From assembly GCA_002479255.1 (NCBI GenBank), contig DLMJ01000037.1, positions 62,001 to 126,000 of the forward strand: a stretch of DNA of 64,000 nt, given 5' to 3'. This document shows, piece by piece, positions 18,580 through 26,171 of this stretch; the first letter of the stretch is position 1; every line of letters begins with the position of its first letter. The stretch is from Candidatus Binatus soli. GTDB taxonomy: Bacteria > Desulfobacterota > Binatia > Binatales > Binataceae. The notes beneath the pieces were generated by a model. The model ran no database searches, was not told the origin of the DNA, and saw nothing but the letters and a program-made list of their open reading frames with translations. Position numbers and translations under genes: made by a program.

Positions 18580-19806
18580 ATGGAAAATCCAAAGATTCGC
18601 GCCGTCGAGGCTTTCCCCGTCGAGCAGCAGGATCAGACGCTGATCTGTTTGCGCGATCCGAGCGGACTGGCGCCCGAACCGATCATGCTCGGGATGGGCG
18701 CTTACTTCATCGTGACTTTATTCGACGGGAAGATGTCGCTGAAGAATATCCAGGCCGCGTTTGCGAAGCGCTTCGGCGAGATGATTGCCCTCGAGAAGCT
18801 CGACGAACTGATCGCGGCGCTGGATCGTGCGTACTTCCTCGACTCGCCCGCATTTCATGAGCGCGAGCGGCGCGTGCGCGAGGAATTTCTGGCCAGTCCC
18901 GACCGTCCCGCAGCTCTGGCGGGGCTGTGCTACGAGAAAGATCCGGCGAAGTTGCGTTTGGAGCTGGCGGCGTTCTTCGATCCGCCCGAGGGACCCGGCC
19001 GCGTTCCCACGGTGAAAAAATCAGCGTCGCTCGCGGGCCTGATCGCGCCTCACATCGATCCGCGCCGAGGCGCCGCCGCCTATGCGCACGCCTACCACGA
19101 GCTGATGGCGCACGAGCCACCCGAGTTGGTGGTGATTCTGGGAACCTCGCACTACGGCGGTGGCCCCGAGTTGTTCAGCGCGACGCGCAAGAACTACGCG
19201 ACGCCGTTTGGCGCGGTCGAGACCGACGGCAGTTTTATCGATCGGCTCGCGGCGCGCTACCGCGGCGATCTGTTCGCTGACGAGATGCTGCATCGCGGTG
19301 AGCATTCGATCGAATTCCAGGCGCTGTTTCTCGCATATGCGCTCGGAGCGCGCGGCTACCAGGTCGTGCCGATTCTGGTCAGCTCATTCCATGAATTGGT
19401 GGCGAGCGGAGTCATGCCGGCGCGCGATTCCCGGGTTGGATCGTTCATCGCGGCGCTGAGATCCGAGCTCGACGCGGAGCATCGCCGGGTGCTGATTCTT
19501 GCGGGCGTGGATTTCGCCCACGTCGGCAGGAAATTCGGCGACGAGTTCGCCGCCGATCGCGCGGTCGCCGGGCGCGTCCAGCGCGAGGATCTTGGCCTCA
19601 TCGAAAATATCAAGCGCGGCGATCCCGAGGGCTTCTTCGCCGACATCGTGAAGGATCGCGATGCGCGCCGAATTTGCGGTCTGGCGCCGATGTACACCCA
19701 ACTCGAGCTGCTGCGCGGCCGCAGCGCGCGGCTGCTGAAATATGGAATCGCGATGGAACCGCAGAGCGAATCGGCGGTGTCGTTCGCGAGCCTCGCGATA
19801 GACTAG
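18580..19806 (+). CDS. MEMO-family (AmmeMemoRadiSam system protein B-like) protein
   Basis: 408 aa from ATG 18580. Residues about 1-140 form a PqqD-like/helical leader (LFDGKMSLKNIQAAFAKRFGE). Residues about 150-405 match the MEMO fold related to class III extradiol dioxygenases: LIAPHIDPRRG, LGTSHYGGG, the ATPFG/GEHSIEFQ segment and AGVDFAHVGRKFGD carry the conserved histidines. In other genomes MEMO proteins sit with an AMMECR1 protein and a radical-SAM enzyme; neither is present here. Role unknown in bacteria. Confidence 0.86.
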   Translation: MENPKIRAVEAFPVEQQDQTLICLRDPSGLAPEPIMLGMGAYFIVTLFDGKMSLKNIQAAFAKRFGEMIALEKLDELIAALDRAYFLDSPAFHERERRVREEFLASPDRPAALAGLCYEKDPAKLRLELAAFFDPPEGPGRVPTVKKSASLAGLIAPHIDPRRGAAAYAHAYHELMAHEPPELVVILGTSHYGGGPELFSATRKNYATPFGAVETDGSFIDRLAARYRGDLFADEMLHRGEHSIEFQALFLAYALGARGYQVVPILVSSFHELVASGVMPARDSRVGSFIAALRSELDAEHRRVLILAGVDFAHVGRKFGDEFAADRAVAGRVQREDLGLIENIKRGDPEGFFADIVKDRDARRICGLAPMYTQLELLRGRSARLLKYGIAMEPQSESAVSFASLAID

Positions 19807-19868
19807 ACGCCCTCATACCTGCAGCCCGCTGCGGAACCAGAATTATTTTCGGCGGCGGGAATCAACGA

Positions 19869-19909
19869 TGGTGGACGCACCTGGACTCGAACCAGGGACC
19901 TCTTGCATG
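19869..19909 (-). tRNA. 3' half of a tRNA-Ala gene (integration scar / att site)
   Basis: On the minus strand the stretch reads from the end of an anticodon loop and the 3' side of its stem (GCAAG), through a perfect T arm (CCTGG, TTCGAGT, CCAGG), to acceptor strand TGCGTCC, discriminator A and CCA. The acceptor has U at position 70, as required for the G3:U70 pair of tRNA-Ala. The bases upstream cannot pair as a D arm or 5' acceptor, so the 5' half is missing. Integrases of the neighbouring type often cross over in the anticodon loop, which would leave exactly this half. No intact copy was found in the window. Confidence 0.72.
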
Positions 19910-20041
19910 TGAGCCGGGTCCTAAGGTTTAAGCAGGTCCACTCAGGACTACAAAAGCCAACAGGTCTGCGCACATTTGCCCATCGCGTTTGTCGTCCGAT
20001 GGTGGGGTTATTCATGGGTTCTGACACAGAACTGACACAGG

Positions 20042-21166
20042 TTACGCGGCCTTCTCTTGTGGAAGCGGAACTACTTTCGGCTTCTCGGCGGCGCGCTTAT
20101 TCACGTACTCAGTAACACGTTCCATCGCCGACTCCAAGTCTGACTCTGCAACGATGTTGTAGCGATCGAACATCGAGCGCGTTTTATGACCAGTGACTTC
20201 CATTGCGACGCGCTCAGGAACCCCGGCGCGGACAAGGTTGCGAGCGCAGGATCGTCGGAAATCGTGCACCAGAAGCCCCTTCAGGCCAGCTGTTTTGCAC
20301 GCAGTCTTCCAAGATTTACGGAATTCGCCGATGGGTTCGCCTTGGTTATGGAAGATGTAAGAACACTCCGCGATCCGATTTTCCCAAGCGTGTCTCATGA
20401 CCTCCAAAAGGCCACCCTTCAGGCGGAGCTGATACGAGTGCTTGTTCTTGGAATGTTCGTGTTGCAGCCTGACGGTTCCTCCCACAAGCGTCTCTCCATC
20501 GCTACCGAATTCGAGCTCAGTGTCTCGCATCCATGCGAGCGATAATACCGCGCCCTTCCGCCATCCCGTTAGGTACATAAAAATCGCTGGGTCTCGAAGG
20601 TAATCGGGGAGGGCGTCTCGAAGTTTATTAAACTCCGCCGGCTCGATGAACCCGCTTCGGGGTGGCGCTTCCTCGAGACGCGGTGCGCTCGGAACATGGT
20701 CGCGACTCAGGCGGCCGGCTTTTACCATCAAATTGAACATATGACGCAAACAAGCGACCTCTCGATTGATACTCGCGTTCGACATCCCTTGTTGCTGGCG
20801 CTTTCTCATGTACGCGGCGATTCTGTCTCCGGTGATATCCAGCGCCCGGGTCGGCTTGTCGAAGTATTCGAGAAGAGCCTTGGTGAGATAGGTGACGGTT
20901 TCGATGCTGCGATTGCCGACCAGCTGGTAGTCGGCAAGAAGATTTTTTGTCATTTCGTCGAGCGTCACTTTCTCAGCAACGGGACCGATCACCTTACCGC
21001 GAGAACTCTCGCGCAAGCGTTTCTTCAGGAGATTCACGGCCTTCTGGCGCGCACGCGCAATGGAACGCGCCGATTCGCGATATGATTTCCCGCTTTTGCA
21101 ATACTGAATCCACCAAGTGCTGCCGCTCTTGTAGACGGTGCCGTGGCCCCGAAGCTCTCTGCTCAT
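20042..21166 (-). CDS. Tyrosine recombinase / phage-type integrase
   Basis: 374 aa. Residues about 1-60 form an arm-binding domain (GTVYKSGSTWWIQYCKSGK), about 80-165 a SAM-like core-binding domain, and the C-terminal half the catalytic domain with the arginine in TGWRKGAVLSL, HDFRRSCARNL (H-x-x-R), GHKTRSMFDRY with catalytic tyrosine. It is expected to cut and join an att site in the tRNA-Ala half 130 bases away. The start overlaps the stop of a 45-aa gene by ATGA. Confidence 0.95.
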   Translation of the reverse strand: MSRELRGHGTVYKSGSTWWIQYCKSGKSYRESARSIARARQKAVNLLKKRLRESSRGKVIGPVAEKVTLDEMTKNLLADYQLVGNRSIETVTYLTKALLEYFDKPTRALDITGDRIAAYMRKRQQQGMSNASINREVACLRHMFNLMVKAGRLSRDHVPSAPRLEEAPPRSGFIEPAEFNKLRDALPDYLRDPAIFMYLTGWRKGAVLSLAWMRDTELEFGSDGETLVGGTVRLQHEHSKNKHSYQLRLKGGLLEVMRHAWENRIAECSYIFHNQGEPIGEFRKSWKTACKTAGLKGLLVHDFRRSCARNLVRAGVPERVAMEVTGHKTRSMFDRYNIVAESDLESAMERVTEYVNKRAAEKPKVVPLPQEKAA

Positions 21167-21300
21167 GGCCGAACCTCCCTTCGGAGGCAGGCCACCAGAG
21201 CTTCAGTGGACAGGTCCTTGGGAGGAAATTCCTTCCCCGACGCGATGCTGGCGATTCGTCGAAAACTAGCGCGTAGTCGTTTGAGTGTTGGCTTCAGCAT
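21163..21300 (-). CDS. 45-aa basic protein, likely recombination accessory factor
   Basis: Short frame of 45 codons, ATG 21300 to TGA 21163-21165, missed by ordinary length cut-offs. It is supported by a GGGAG ribosome-binding sequence upstream, a 4-base ATGA overlap with the integrase start and a 7-base overlap with the upstream gene. The sequence is rich in Arg/Lys (MLKPTLKRLRASFRRIAS) with a helical N-terminus. Function is not recognised; the position suggests a small regulator of integration or a leader for coupled translation. Confidence 0.5.
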   Translation of the reverse strand: MLKPTLKRLRASFRRIASIASGKEFPPKDLSTEALVACLRREVRP

Positions 21301-21746
21301 GGGGCGCTCCCTTTCGGGCCGGACCTCATGCCATGCAATGCTTGGTCATTGCAACTCGGGAAAGCGGCCGTTCTGCGCCTGCGTCGAATAGCGATTTTCC
21401 CAGTATTTTCGCGTATGTAGCCCTCCAGGGCCCTGTTCGAGAAGCGCAGCGTGCCGTCGCCCAATTTGACCGCTAGCCCAAGTCTCTTGCCGCGCCGGTA
21501 GAGCCATTCCGGCTTGACGGCGAGCTTGGTTGCAGCGTCGCCAACGGTGAGCAACCTGTCTTCTTGGTTCTGCGCTTCCGCGGACTCGTTCGAAGAAGCG
21601 AGTGCTGCGAGCAAGGCGCCCTGCGCGCCCCCGCACTGCGCCAGGAGCGTCGCGATCGTGTCCCGCGATAGTCCCCGAGCGCGCAAGGGTTCGCGCGATA
21701 AATCCTCGAGCGTCACGATACCCGCATCTACCCGCCCAACTTCCAC
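21294..21746 (-). CDS. AlpA/excisionase-like helix-turn-helix protein
   Basis: 150 aa. Residues about 64-114 resemble the MerR-like winged HTH of AlpA and Xis proteins (LLTVGDAATKLAVKPEWLYRRGKRLG... RFSNRALEGYI). The N-terminal 60 residues are helical and unrelated to known domains. Such proteins control excision or activate the integrase gene, and the overlap with the 45-aa gene and integrase supports that. The last 35 residues are basic and may contact DNA. Confidence 0.74.
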   Translation of the reverse strand: MEVGRVDAGIVTLEDLSREPLRARGLSRDTIATLLAQCGGAQGALLAALASSNESAEAQNQEDRLLTVGDAATKLAVKPEWLYRRGKRLGLAVKLGDGTLRFSNRALEGYIRENTGKIAIRRRRRTAAFPSCNDQALHGMRSGPKGSAPC

Positions 21747-21808
21747 TCTCTACCTACGCATCGGCTTGATGGTCCGGGACCGATACAAGCCGATCACCTT
21801 GGCCATTC

Positions 21809-23218
21809 CTATTTTGATCTCGCGTCCCGATCCTGTTCTTCAGCGATGCCATTGCTCGCCCTGTAAAATTCCCGCGTTCCCGCCACTGCCTTGGCGATGG
21901 TCGCCTCGCCGTAAGTCTCACCACCGGCATAGTGCTCTACGTCCCACTTTTCTTGACGAAACAAGGCCGAGAGCCTGAACAGCCTATCGATTTGTTGCGC
22001 GTCTCCGCCGGTCCAGAATGCCAACAGTCCGCAGAGAGCTAGATCCGCTTCGCTGGCCGAAGGATATGCGCTGATGTCGCCGCGATCGTACAATGCGCAG
22101 AATTTCTCGCGGTTCTTTGCCGCCCGTGCTTTCGCGAGCAACTCGTCATCCGTCCGGCTGGTGCAGCTGCGCCTACTGCCGGTCGCCACGCGAGCGCTAC
22201 GAGCCGCACTGCCAAAGAGGCGCGCGTGAAGTTCGGCCATCTCGTTCTGGCGCTCCTCGATCGTCGCGGGTGCACCGGCCATATGGTTGCCGGTCATCGT
22301 CATGTAACGAACGCGATCATAGAGCTCTATGCCGCCGCCGCTTCCCATGCCGCGCTTTCGGCGGCCCGGCGGTAGCATCGCTTTCACGATCACTCGTAGA
22401 CCCTCGCCCGAAGGTGTGATCTCTGTGTAGCTGCGAAGCTGATCGACAATCTCTGCAGCCCAGGCTTTAACGCTTCCGCTGGCGGAGTCGCGGCAATGGT
22501 CGAGGTCGGCCATCGCGTATGGATCATTGTCGGTCAACACGAATCCGACACCGTGAAAGTAGCCGTTTTCGAACGCCGCGACTGCTTCCCGGAAGGAGAC
22601 CCACGTCGCGGGGTCGTTCGACTTCGCAGGACTGCCGCTTGGCTGGTAAGGCGGTTTGTTCCATTTCCCTTTTCGCTTCTCCCACCGCCATAGGACCCAC
22701 TGCTCGCGCGATGTGAGTTCTGCGGGAATCGCAGCGCGATCTACGGTTGAGCGTCGTTCTAGTTCACAGAGAGAAGCGCGCGCGGGAGCCTGTGTATTAC
22801 TTGATCTCTTTGTATTGGTCTCTCTTGTACTAATATGGGGACATATCTGGCCCTGAGTTGGGGGTCGTTTCCGACCCTCAGAGGAGTCACCGCCGTCCCT
22901 TAAGGCTCTGAGCTTCGCGGTCACTCGCAATCGACGCCGATTTCTCCCCGTCATCACGATTTGAATCCATCCGCGCGCCGCGAGCCGCGCGATATATCGT
23001 CTGATTTGCCGAGGGCTGAGCTGAAAAAACGCCGCGAAATAGTCGTTACTCGCGAAACATCCAAGCGGGAGTTTGTCTAACGATTCAATCTCGCCCAGCA
23101 GAGCTTTTTCTGTACGGCTCATGTCGGGGTCGAGCCAGATCTCCCGGCGTGTCCAGACACCTTCGAATCGCATCCGTTGCATGCCTGGACGTTCAGACTC
23201 CGCGCTCATCGCCAACAT
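21809..23218 (-). CDS. Replication protein: HTH domain plus NrS-1-type primase-polymerase
   Basis: 469 aa. Residues about 20-110 form a helix-turn-helix (MSRTEKALLGEIESLDK... LSPRQIRRYIARLAARGWI). Residues about 160-330 carry the archaeo-eukaryotic primase-like core seen in phage NrS-1 polymerases: QWVLWRWEKRKGKWNKPPY, VGFVLTDNDPYAMADLDHCRD (metal aspartates) and ITPSGEGLRVIVK. Residues about 365-440 form the helix-bundle domain (DDELLAKARAAKNREKF... GLLAFWTGGDAQQIDRLF). No superfamily 3 helicase domain follows, so helicase activity would come from elsewhere. It would prime or replicate the element after excision. Confidence 0.8.
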   Translation of the reverse strand: MLAMSAESERPGMQRMRFEGVWTRREIWLDPDMSRTEKALLGEIESLDKLPLGCFASNDYFAAFFQLSPRQIRRYIARLAARGWIQIVMTGRNRRRLRVTAKLRALRDGGDSSEGRKRPPTQGQICPHISTRETNTKRSSNTQAPARASLCELERRSTVDRAAIPAELTSREQWVLWRWEKRKGKWNKPPYQPSGSPAKSNDPATWVSFREAVAAFENGYFHGVGFVLTDNDPYAMADLDHCRDSASGSVKAWAAEIVDQLRSYTEITPSGEGLRVIVKAMLPPGRRKRGMGSGGGIELYDRVRYMTMTGNHMAGAPATIEERQNEMAELHARLFGSAARSARVATGSRRSCTSRTDDELLAKARAAKNREKFCALYDRGDISAYPSASEADLALCGLLAFWTGGDAQQIDRLFRLSALFRQEKWDVEHYAGGETYGEATIAKAVAGTREFYRASNGIAEEQDRDARSK

Positions 23219-23406
23219 CCACTCCCGCTTCGCGGAATCAACTCGGTCGCAGCGGGCGCCTTCAGATCGCGAATCAGAGTCGACTTTTCTGGATCGGCAT
23301 GGCTACCCTTTTGCTTTCGGCAAGAGAAATCGCGTGCAATGTCTGCGATGCTGCTTCTTCCTGCTATAGCAACAACTTCCTCTCTTTCATCTCCCGCTTT
23401 TCGCAT
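23206..23406 (-). CDS. Possible 66-aa protein upstream of the primase gene
   Basis: 66 codons from ATG 23406, with GGAGAG five bases upstream, ending 13 bases inside the start of the primase gene. The composition is charged (MRKAGDEREEVVAIAGR) and partly helical. No family recognised. The overlap and ribosome-binding site favour a real gene, but its codon pattern is unremarkable, so this is a weak call. Confidence 0.35.
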   Translation of the reverse strand: MRKAGDEREEVVAIAGRSSIADIARDFSCRKQKGSHADPEKSTLIRDLKAPAATELIPRSGSGCWR

Positions 23407-23516
23407 CCCGACTCTCCTGAGAGTCCTACGAGCAGTATGCGCATACGCACCCGCTGCTTGACAACATTCATCATCCTGATTAGTGTTACAATAAAAATGG
23501 GTGTTGCTAGACGAAG

Positions 23517-24245
23517 ATGAAAATTACATCGACACGCGAGTCGCGCGGGGCACGTCGAAGTGGACGCCGCTCGGATGCAGACCGGCTCCTATTTGCCGAG
23601 CGAACACACAGAGCGTATGAGCGCGTGGGGAAAACGTGGATTGAGGAATTGCAGTGGCTGGTTGATTTTGCACAGCGGCCACGTGAGCGGTTGACCCATG
23701 AGCTATGTGATGCGGAATCTACCCTCGTCTACGAAGTTGCTTGGTTCGGCAGAGAAATGGGCATTGGCTACGAGAAGTCGTATCGATCTTGGATTGTCAA
23801 AGTCGCAGAGTCTCTAGAACGGGAGCTTAGATCGTTGCTTGAACATGGCCATGCGGTTTTCCAAGCAGCCGAGGTGACGTTTGTCCTGAACAGACGAACC
23901 GACGAGGGATGGAAGCGGTCCGGCCGAGCTAACAGACTCGAAGCGTTTCATCGCGCGAAGGACCCCATAACCAGGTTCATACTGGGCGCATATAGGATTC
24001 TTGAGATCGAAGGCGTACGGCTGCGAGAATGTGCCGCGCCCGGCTGTCGGCGGATATTCGTTAGGCAGAAGCGAGGAATTTTCTGTAGCAAGAAGTGCTC
24101 TCAGCGAGAGCAGATCAGGCGATACCGAGAACGTCACCCCGAACACGCCAAAATTCGGCAGCGTCAGTACTACGAACGCAAATCAACGCGGAAACGGGCG
24201 GCGGTCATCGTGCCGCAGAACCCGCGCAGAAACGAATCAAAATGA
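23517..24245 (+). CDS. CGNR-like zinc-finger protein of the integrative element
   Basis: 242 aa. The N-terminal 170 residues are helical and charged (LLFAERTHRAYERVGKTWIEELQ...). Residues about 165-215 hold a treble-clef-like zinc site: ECAAPGC, then FCSKKC, followed by basic SQREQIRRYRERHPE. This resembles the C-terminal finger of CGNR proteins found in small mobile elements, probably DNA-binding. It diverges from the primase gene; an extended -10-like TGTTACAAT lies 25 bases upstream. A shorter finger of the same pattern occurs at 25.1 kb. Confidence 0.68.
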   Translation: MKITSTRESRGARRSGRRSDADRLLFAERTHRAYERVGKTWIEELQWLVDFAQRPRERLTHELCDAESTLVYEVAWFGREMGIGYEKSYRSWIVKVAESLERELRSLLEHGHAVFQAAEVTFVLNRRTDEGWKRSGRANRLEAFHRAKDPITRFILGAYRILEIEGVRLRECAAPGCRRIFVRQKRGIFCSKKCSQREQIRRYRERHPEHAKIRQRQYYERKSTRKRAAVIVPQNPRRNESK

Positions 24246-24459
24246 AAGCTCGTAGACGTGGCCACAACCTATTACCCGTCAGACGGACATCGACGTGAGA
24301 GGTGGTGGGAAAGTCGTCCTCGCGCGTCCAAATCAAGCGAAACTGCGGGGTTTTATTTCCGCCCGCGTACCCTTCATCCGCCCTTGTCCAAGCCCGTGGC
24401 TGTCAAATTGGCTGTCAAAACCATCGCGCAAGAACGCATCAGATTATCAATGTCGCGGA

Positions 24460-24502
24460 CCAGATACCGGTACCGCGGGTTCGAATCCCTCTCTCCCCGC
24501 CA
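24460..24502 (+). tRNA. 3' end fragment of a tRNA-Ser-like gene (old att site)
   Basis: The stretch ends in a T arm GCGGG-TTCGAAT-CCCTC (one mismatch), acceptor strand TCTCCCC, discriminator G and CCA. G73 and the possible extra arm ACCGGTACC upstream fit tRNA-Ser. No matching GGGGAGA 5' acceptor is found within 120 bases, so only the 3' end is present. It marks the border of a second integration event, distinct from the tRNA-Ala scar at 19.87 kb. Confidence 0.6.
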
Positions 24503-24546
24503 ACGAGTCTGCGATTATGGCGAGACACAGGACCCGCTGTGTGGCG

Positions 24547-24590
24547 CGACACATGGTCTGATCCAAAAACGACACTTAGTTTGATCCAAC
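24547..24590 (+). repeat. Two tandem 21-bp units; second contains the 27-bp direct repeat shared with 34085-34111
   Basis: Units CGACACATGGTCTGATCCAA (from 24548) and CGACACTTAGTTTGATCCAA (from 24571) differ at three positions and are spaced 23 bp, as transposase binding sites at transposon ends often are. The 27 bases 24564-24590 are identical to 34085-34111 in the same orientation. True Mu ends should be inverted, so the exact role (solo end of an IS21/Mu-type element, or recombination site) is open. Confidence 0.7.
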
Positions 24591-24654
24591 CCCCGGCCAT
24601 GTCACAGTTTTGCCGCGTCAAAAGGGCTATTAGCTGCCCTGATTTATCGACGGA

Positions 24655-25002
24655 TCACTCGCGCGCGAGGACCAGGTAAACGTATCGCTCAGCGCAGTGC
24701 AAATGTCGTGCGATTTCGACGGGCGTGAGCATCTCGCGCCGGAGCCTTCCGATCTCTTCGTCTAGCGGCACCAATCGCTGCGGGAAGGTGACTCGGCCTC
24801 CAAACGCCGCGCAGACCTTGCGCGCGATCTCTTCGCCGAGCCTCGCGGCTAGCCGTGAAAATGCCGGATCTGCGGCCGCCGGAACATCAATTCTCTTGCC
24901 GCCGAGTACCTCGACGACGCGCGCGGCGTCCGCTTGACCGAGCGTTCTGATCAGCGCTTCGCGCGAGACCCAACCACGACTACCGCCCCGCTTTCCCGCC
25001 AA
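24655..25002 (-). CDS. mor: Mor-family transcription activator (Mu-like middle regulator)
   Basis: 115 aa. The segment AARLGEEIARKVCAAFGGRVTFPQ (residues about 50-75) is the Mor/C dimerisation domain; MLTPVEIARHLHCAERYVYLVL (about 92-113) is the helix-turn-helix. In phage Mu, Mor turns on C, which then turns on late genes. Here no C, lysis or late operon lies downstream: only 64 bases separate its stop from the direct repeat that bounds the element. It may have been retargeted or be a leftover. Confidence 0.83.
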   Translation of the reverse strand: MAGKRGGSRGWVSREALIRTLGQADAARVVEVLGGKRIDVPAAADPAFSRLAARLGEEIARKVCAAFGGRVTFPQRLVPLDEEIGRLRREMLTPVEIARHLHCAERYVYLVLARE

Positions 25003-25079
25003 TCTTGAACCCCACCGCGAGGATCGCTTTTCTGCTCGAAACTTTTATCCGCCCGACGCGGGCGCGTCGGAACTGAAGT

Positions 25080-25220
25080 TCAGCGCGCGCGCTTGCGGCG
25101 CGGATGCTCATCCTGCCACGCGGCGTTTCGACACGCGCCGCCCGGACAAAATTTCTGATTCGATCGCGGCCGGCTGATCGCCTTGCCGCATTTCGCGCAT
25201 TCCCCTGTTTTCCCATCCAC
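25080..25220 (-). CDS. 46-aa zinc-finger protein
   Basis: A short frame from GTG 25220 to TGA 25080-25082 encodes ECAKCGKAISRP, then FCPGGACRNAAWQDEHPRR: a Cx2C...Cx4C zinc site with a basic tail. It resembles the finger at the C-terminus of the 23.5-kb protein (FCSKKC...ERHPE). An overlapping frame of 92 codons in another phase lacks any such motif and is judged a shadow. Probably a DNA-binding accessory protein of the Mu-like element. The start codon is uncertain. Confidence 0.55.
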   Translation of the reverse strand: MDGKTGECAKCGKAISRPRSNQKFCPGGACRNAAWQDEHPRRKRAR

Positions 25221-25635
25221 TCCACACCATCCCCCATCCGTAGCGTTGCCAACGGCACCTAAGTCACGCTAGCCGCCCGCGCGGGCCATCGCCGGCGCGC
25301 TCTCCCATCTCCAAATGAAAAAAAGGCTGGCGGCACCGGAAAGGCCCCGCACTCTACCCCAAGGCCGCCCGGCCGCCTCGTCGAGGCGATGCGCCAATCC
25401 CTTAACGCACGCCGCCAGCGAGACCAATGAGAAAAAACGCGCGCGCCGCCGGGGAATCCCCGGAACGTCGGACCGAGCTGGCTGGCAACGGCGACATTTC
25501 GACGCGCGACACGGATGCCGGCCGGGAACGAAGATGCGCGCAGCGCGGGCAAGCATTGCACCGCGCGCGCTGTGCGCGGCGAGGGTAGTTCAAACCCTCG
25601 TTCCCGCTTCCCGCCGGCAATACTCATTTTCCGAT
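25221..25635. other. Region of unclear coding content between cement-like and zinc-finger genes
   Basis: Minus-strand frames 25259-25627 (122 codons) and 25269-25556 (95 codons) overlap in different phases; neither shows a recognisable domain. The second has one hydrophobic stretch (LSGAASLFFIWRWE) that could be a membrane segment, as in a holin remnant. GC is very high, which makes long chance frames common, so neither is called as a gene. Confidence 0.4.
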
Positions 25636-26127
25636 TTAGCTCGCCAACGCCGATTGCCGATCAAAGTTGACCCAGATACCGCCGGCTGCGTCGATTTCCT
25701 CAACCCGGCCCGCAACGCTCTGCGTGCCAACGCCGTCGCCGTGCGAGACGGTGTGATCGTCCACGATGAAACACGGCTCACCGATATCGCCCGCGACAAC
25801 CGGATCGCCGCTCGAATTATTGAACCTGAAGATTCCCCGGCGGCATTCGACGGACATCGCACCGGCCGCATGACCGATTCGCGTGTTGTCGATAAAATTG
25901 CCGGGCGTCAGGGGCCCAAAACTGGAATTTCCGGGTTGCGCCTGATAGCCCAACGCCGCGACGCCGACGCATTTCAAGCCCGTCGCGCTGACACCAGGAT
26001 TGGCGTTGCCCTGCGCATCTAGCACGACCATCGAGCCCAGGTAGACGATCACGTTGTCGGCCAGCGGATAGACGAAGCGTCCGCCGGCATCTTCCGAGAT
26101 GTTGCGATTTCCTGTGAGTCCAGCCAT
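25636..26127 (-). CDS. Capsid cement/decoration-like protein of Mu-like phages
   Basis: 163 aa. Begins MAGLTGNRN and continues with small beta-rich blocks: VYLGSMVVLDAQGNANPG, GIFRFNNSSGDPVVAGDIGEPCFIVDDHTVSHGDGVGTQSVAGRVEEIDAAGGIWV. This pattern is that of head decoration (cement) proteins encoded between the protease/scaffold and major-capsid genes of Mu-like phages. Here it directly follows the scaffold-like gene (45 bases), but the major head gene is missing downstream. It would decorate a capsid in trans or be a relic. Confidence 0.7.
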   Translation of the reverse strand: MAGLTGNRNISEDAGGRFVYPLADNVIVYLGSMVVLDAQGNANPGVSATGLKCVGVAALGYQAQPGNSSFGPLTPGNFIDNTRIGHAAGAMSVECRRGIFRFNNSSGDPVVAGDIGEPCFIVDDHTVSHGDGVGTQSVAGRVEEIDAAGGIWVNFDRQSALAS

Positions 26128-26171
26128 TTGAATTTACCTCGCGGCTTAGACGCCGAGTTGTTTTGAACCCT

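Larger units (their letters stand above)
24246..24654. other. Gene-free junction between the integrative element and the Mu-like element
   Basis: No convincing gene. Open frames here are antisense or sense readings of a tRNA 3' end. In order it holds a duplicated GGCTGTCAAA (about 24400-24420), the tRNA-Ser-like 3' end (24460-24502), an interrupted inverted repeat ACACAG/CTGTGT, two tandem 21-bp repeat units (24547-24590) and the terminal region of the Mu-like element. Confidence 0.6.

Noticed and set aside
19674..19931. Frame encoding HLDSNQGPLACE near the MEMO gene end
   Set aside because: This peptide is the well-known antisense reading of a tRNA 3' half; not a protein.
19869..19950. Complete tRNA gene with an anticodon in this stretch
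   Set aside because: No D arm or matching 5' acceptor can be drawn; only the 3' half pairs properly.
24302..24679. Frames with RVRIPLSPP-like peptides
   Set aside because: They translate the tRNA-Ser-like 3' end and its surroundings; no protein features.
24980..25258. 92-codon minus-strand frame overlapping mor and the zinc-finger gene
   Set aside because: The alternative phase has a clear zinc site; this one has none and overlaps two better genes.
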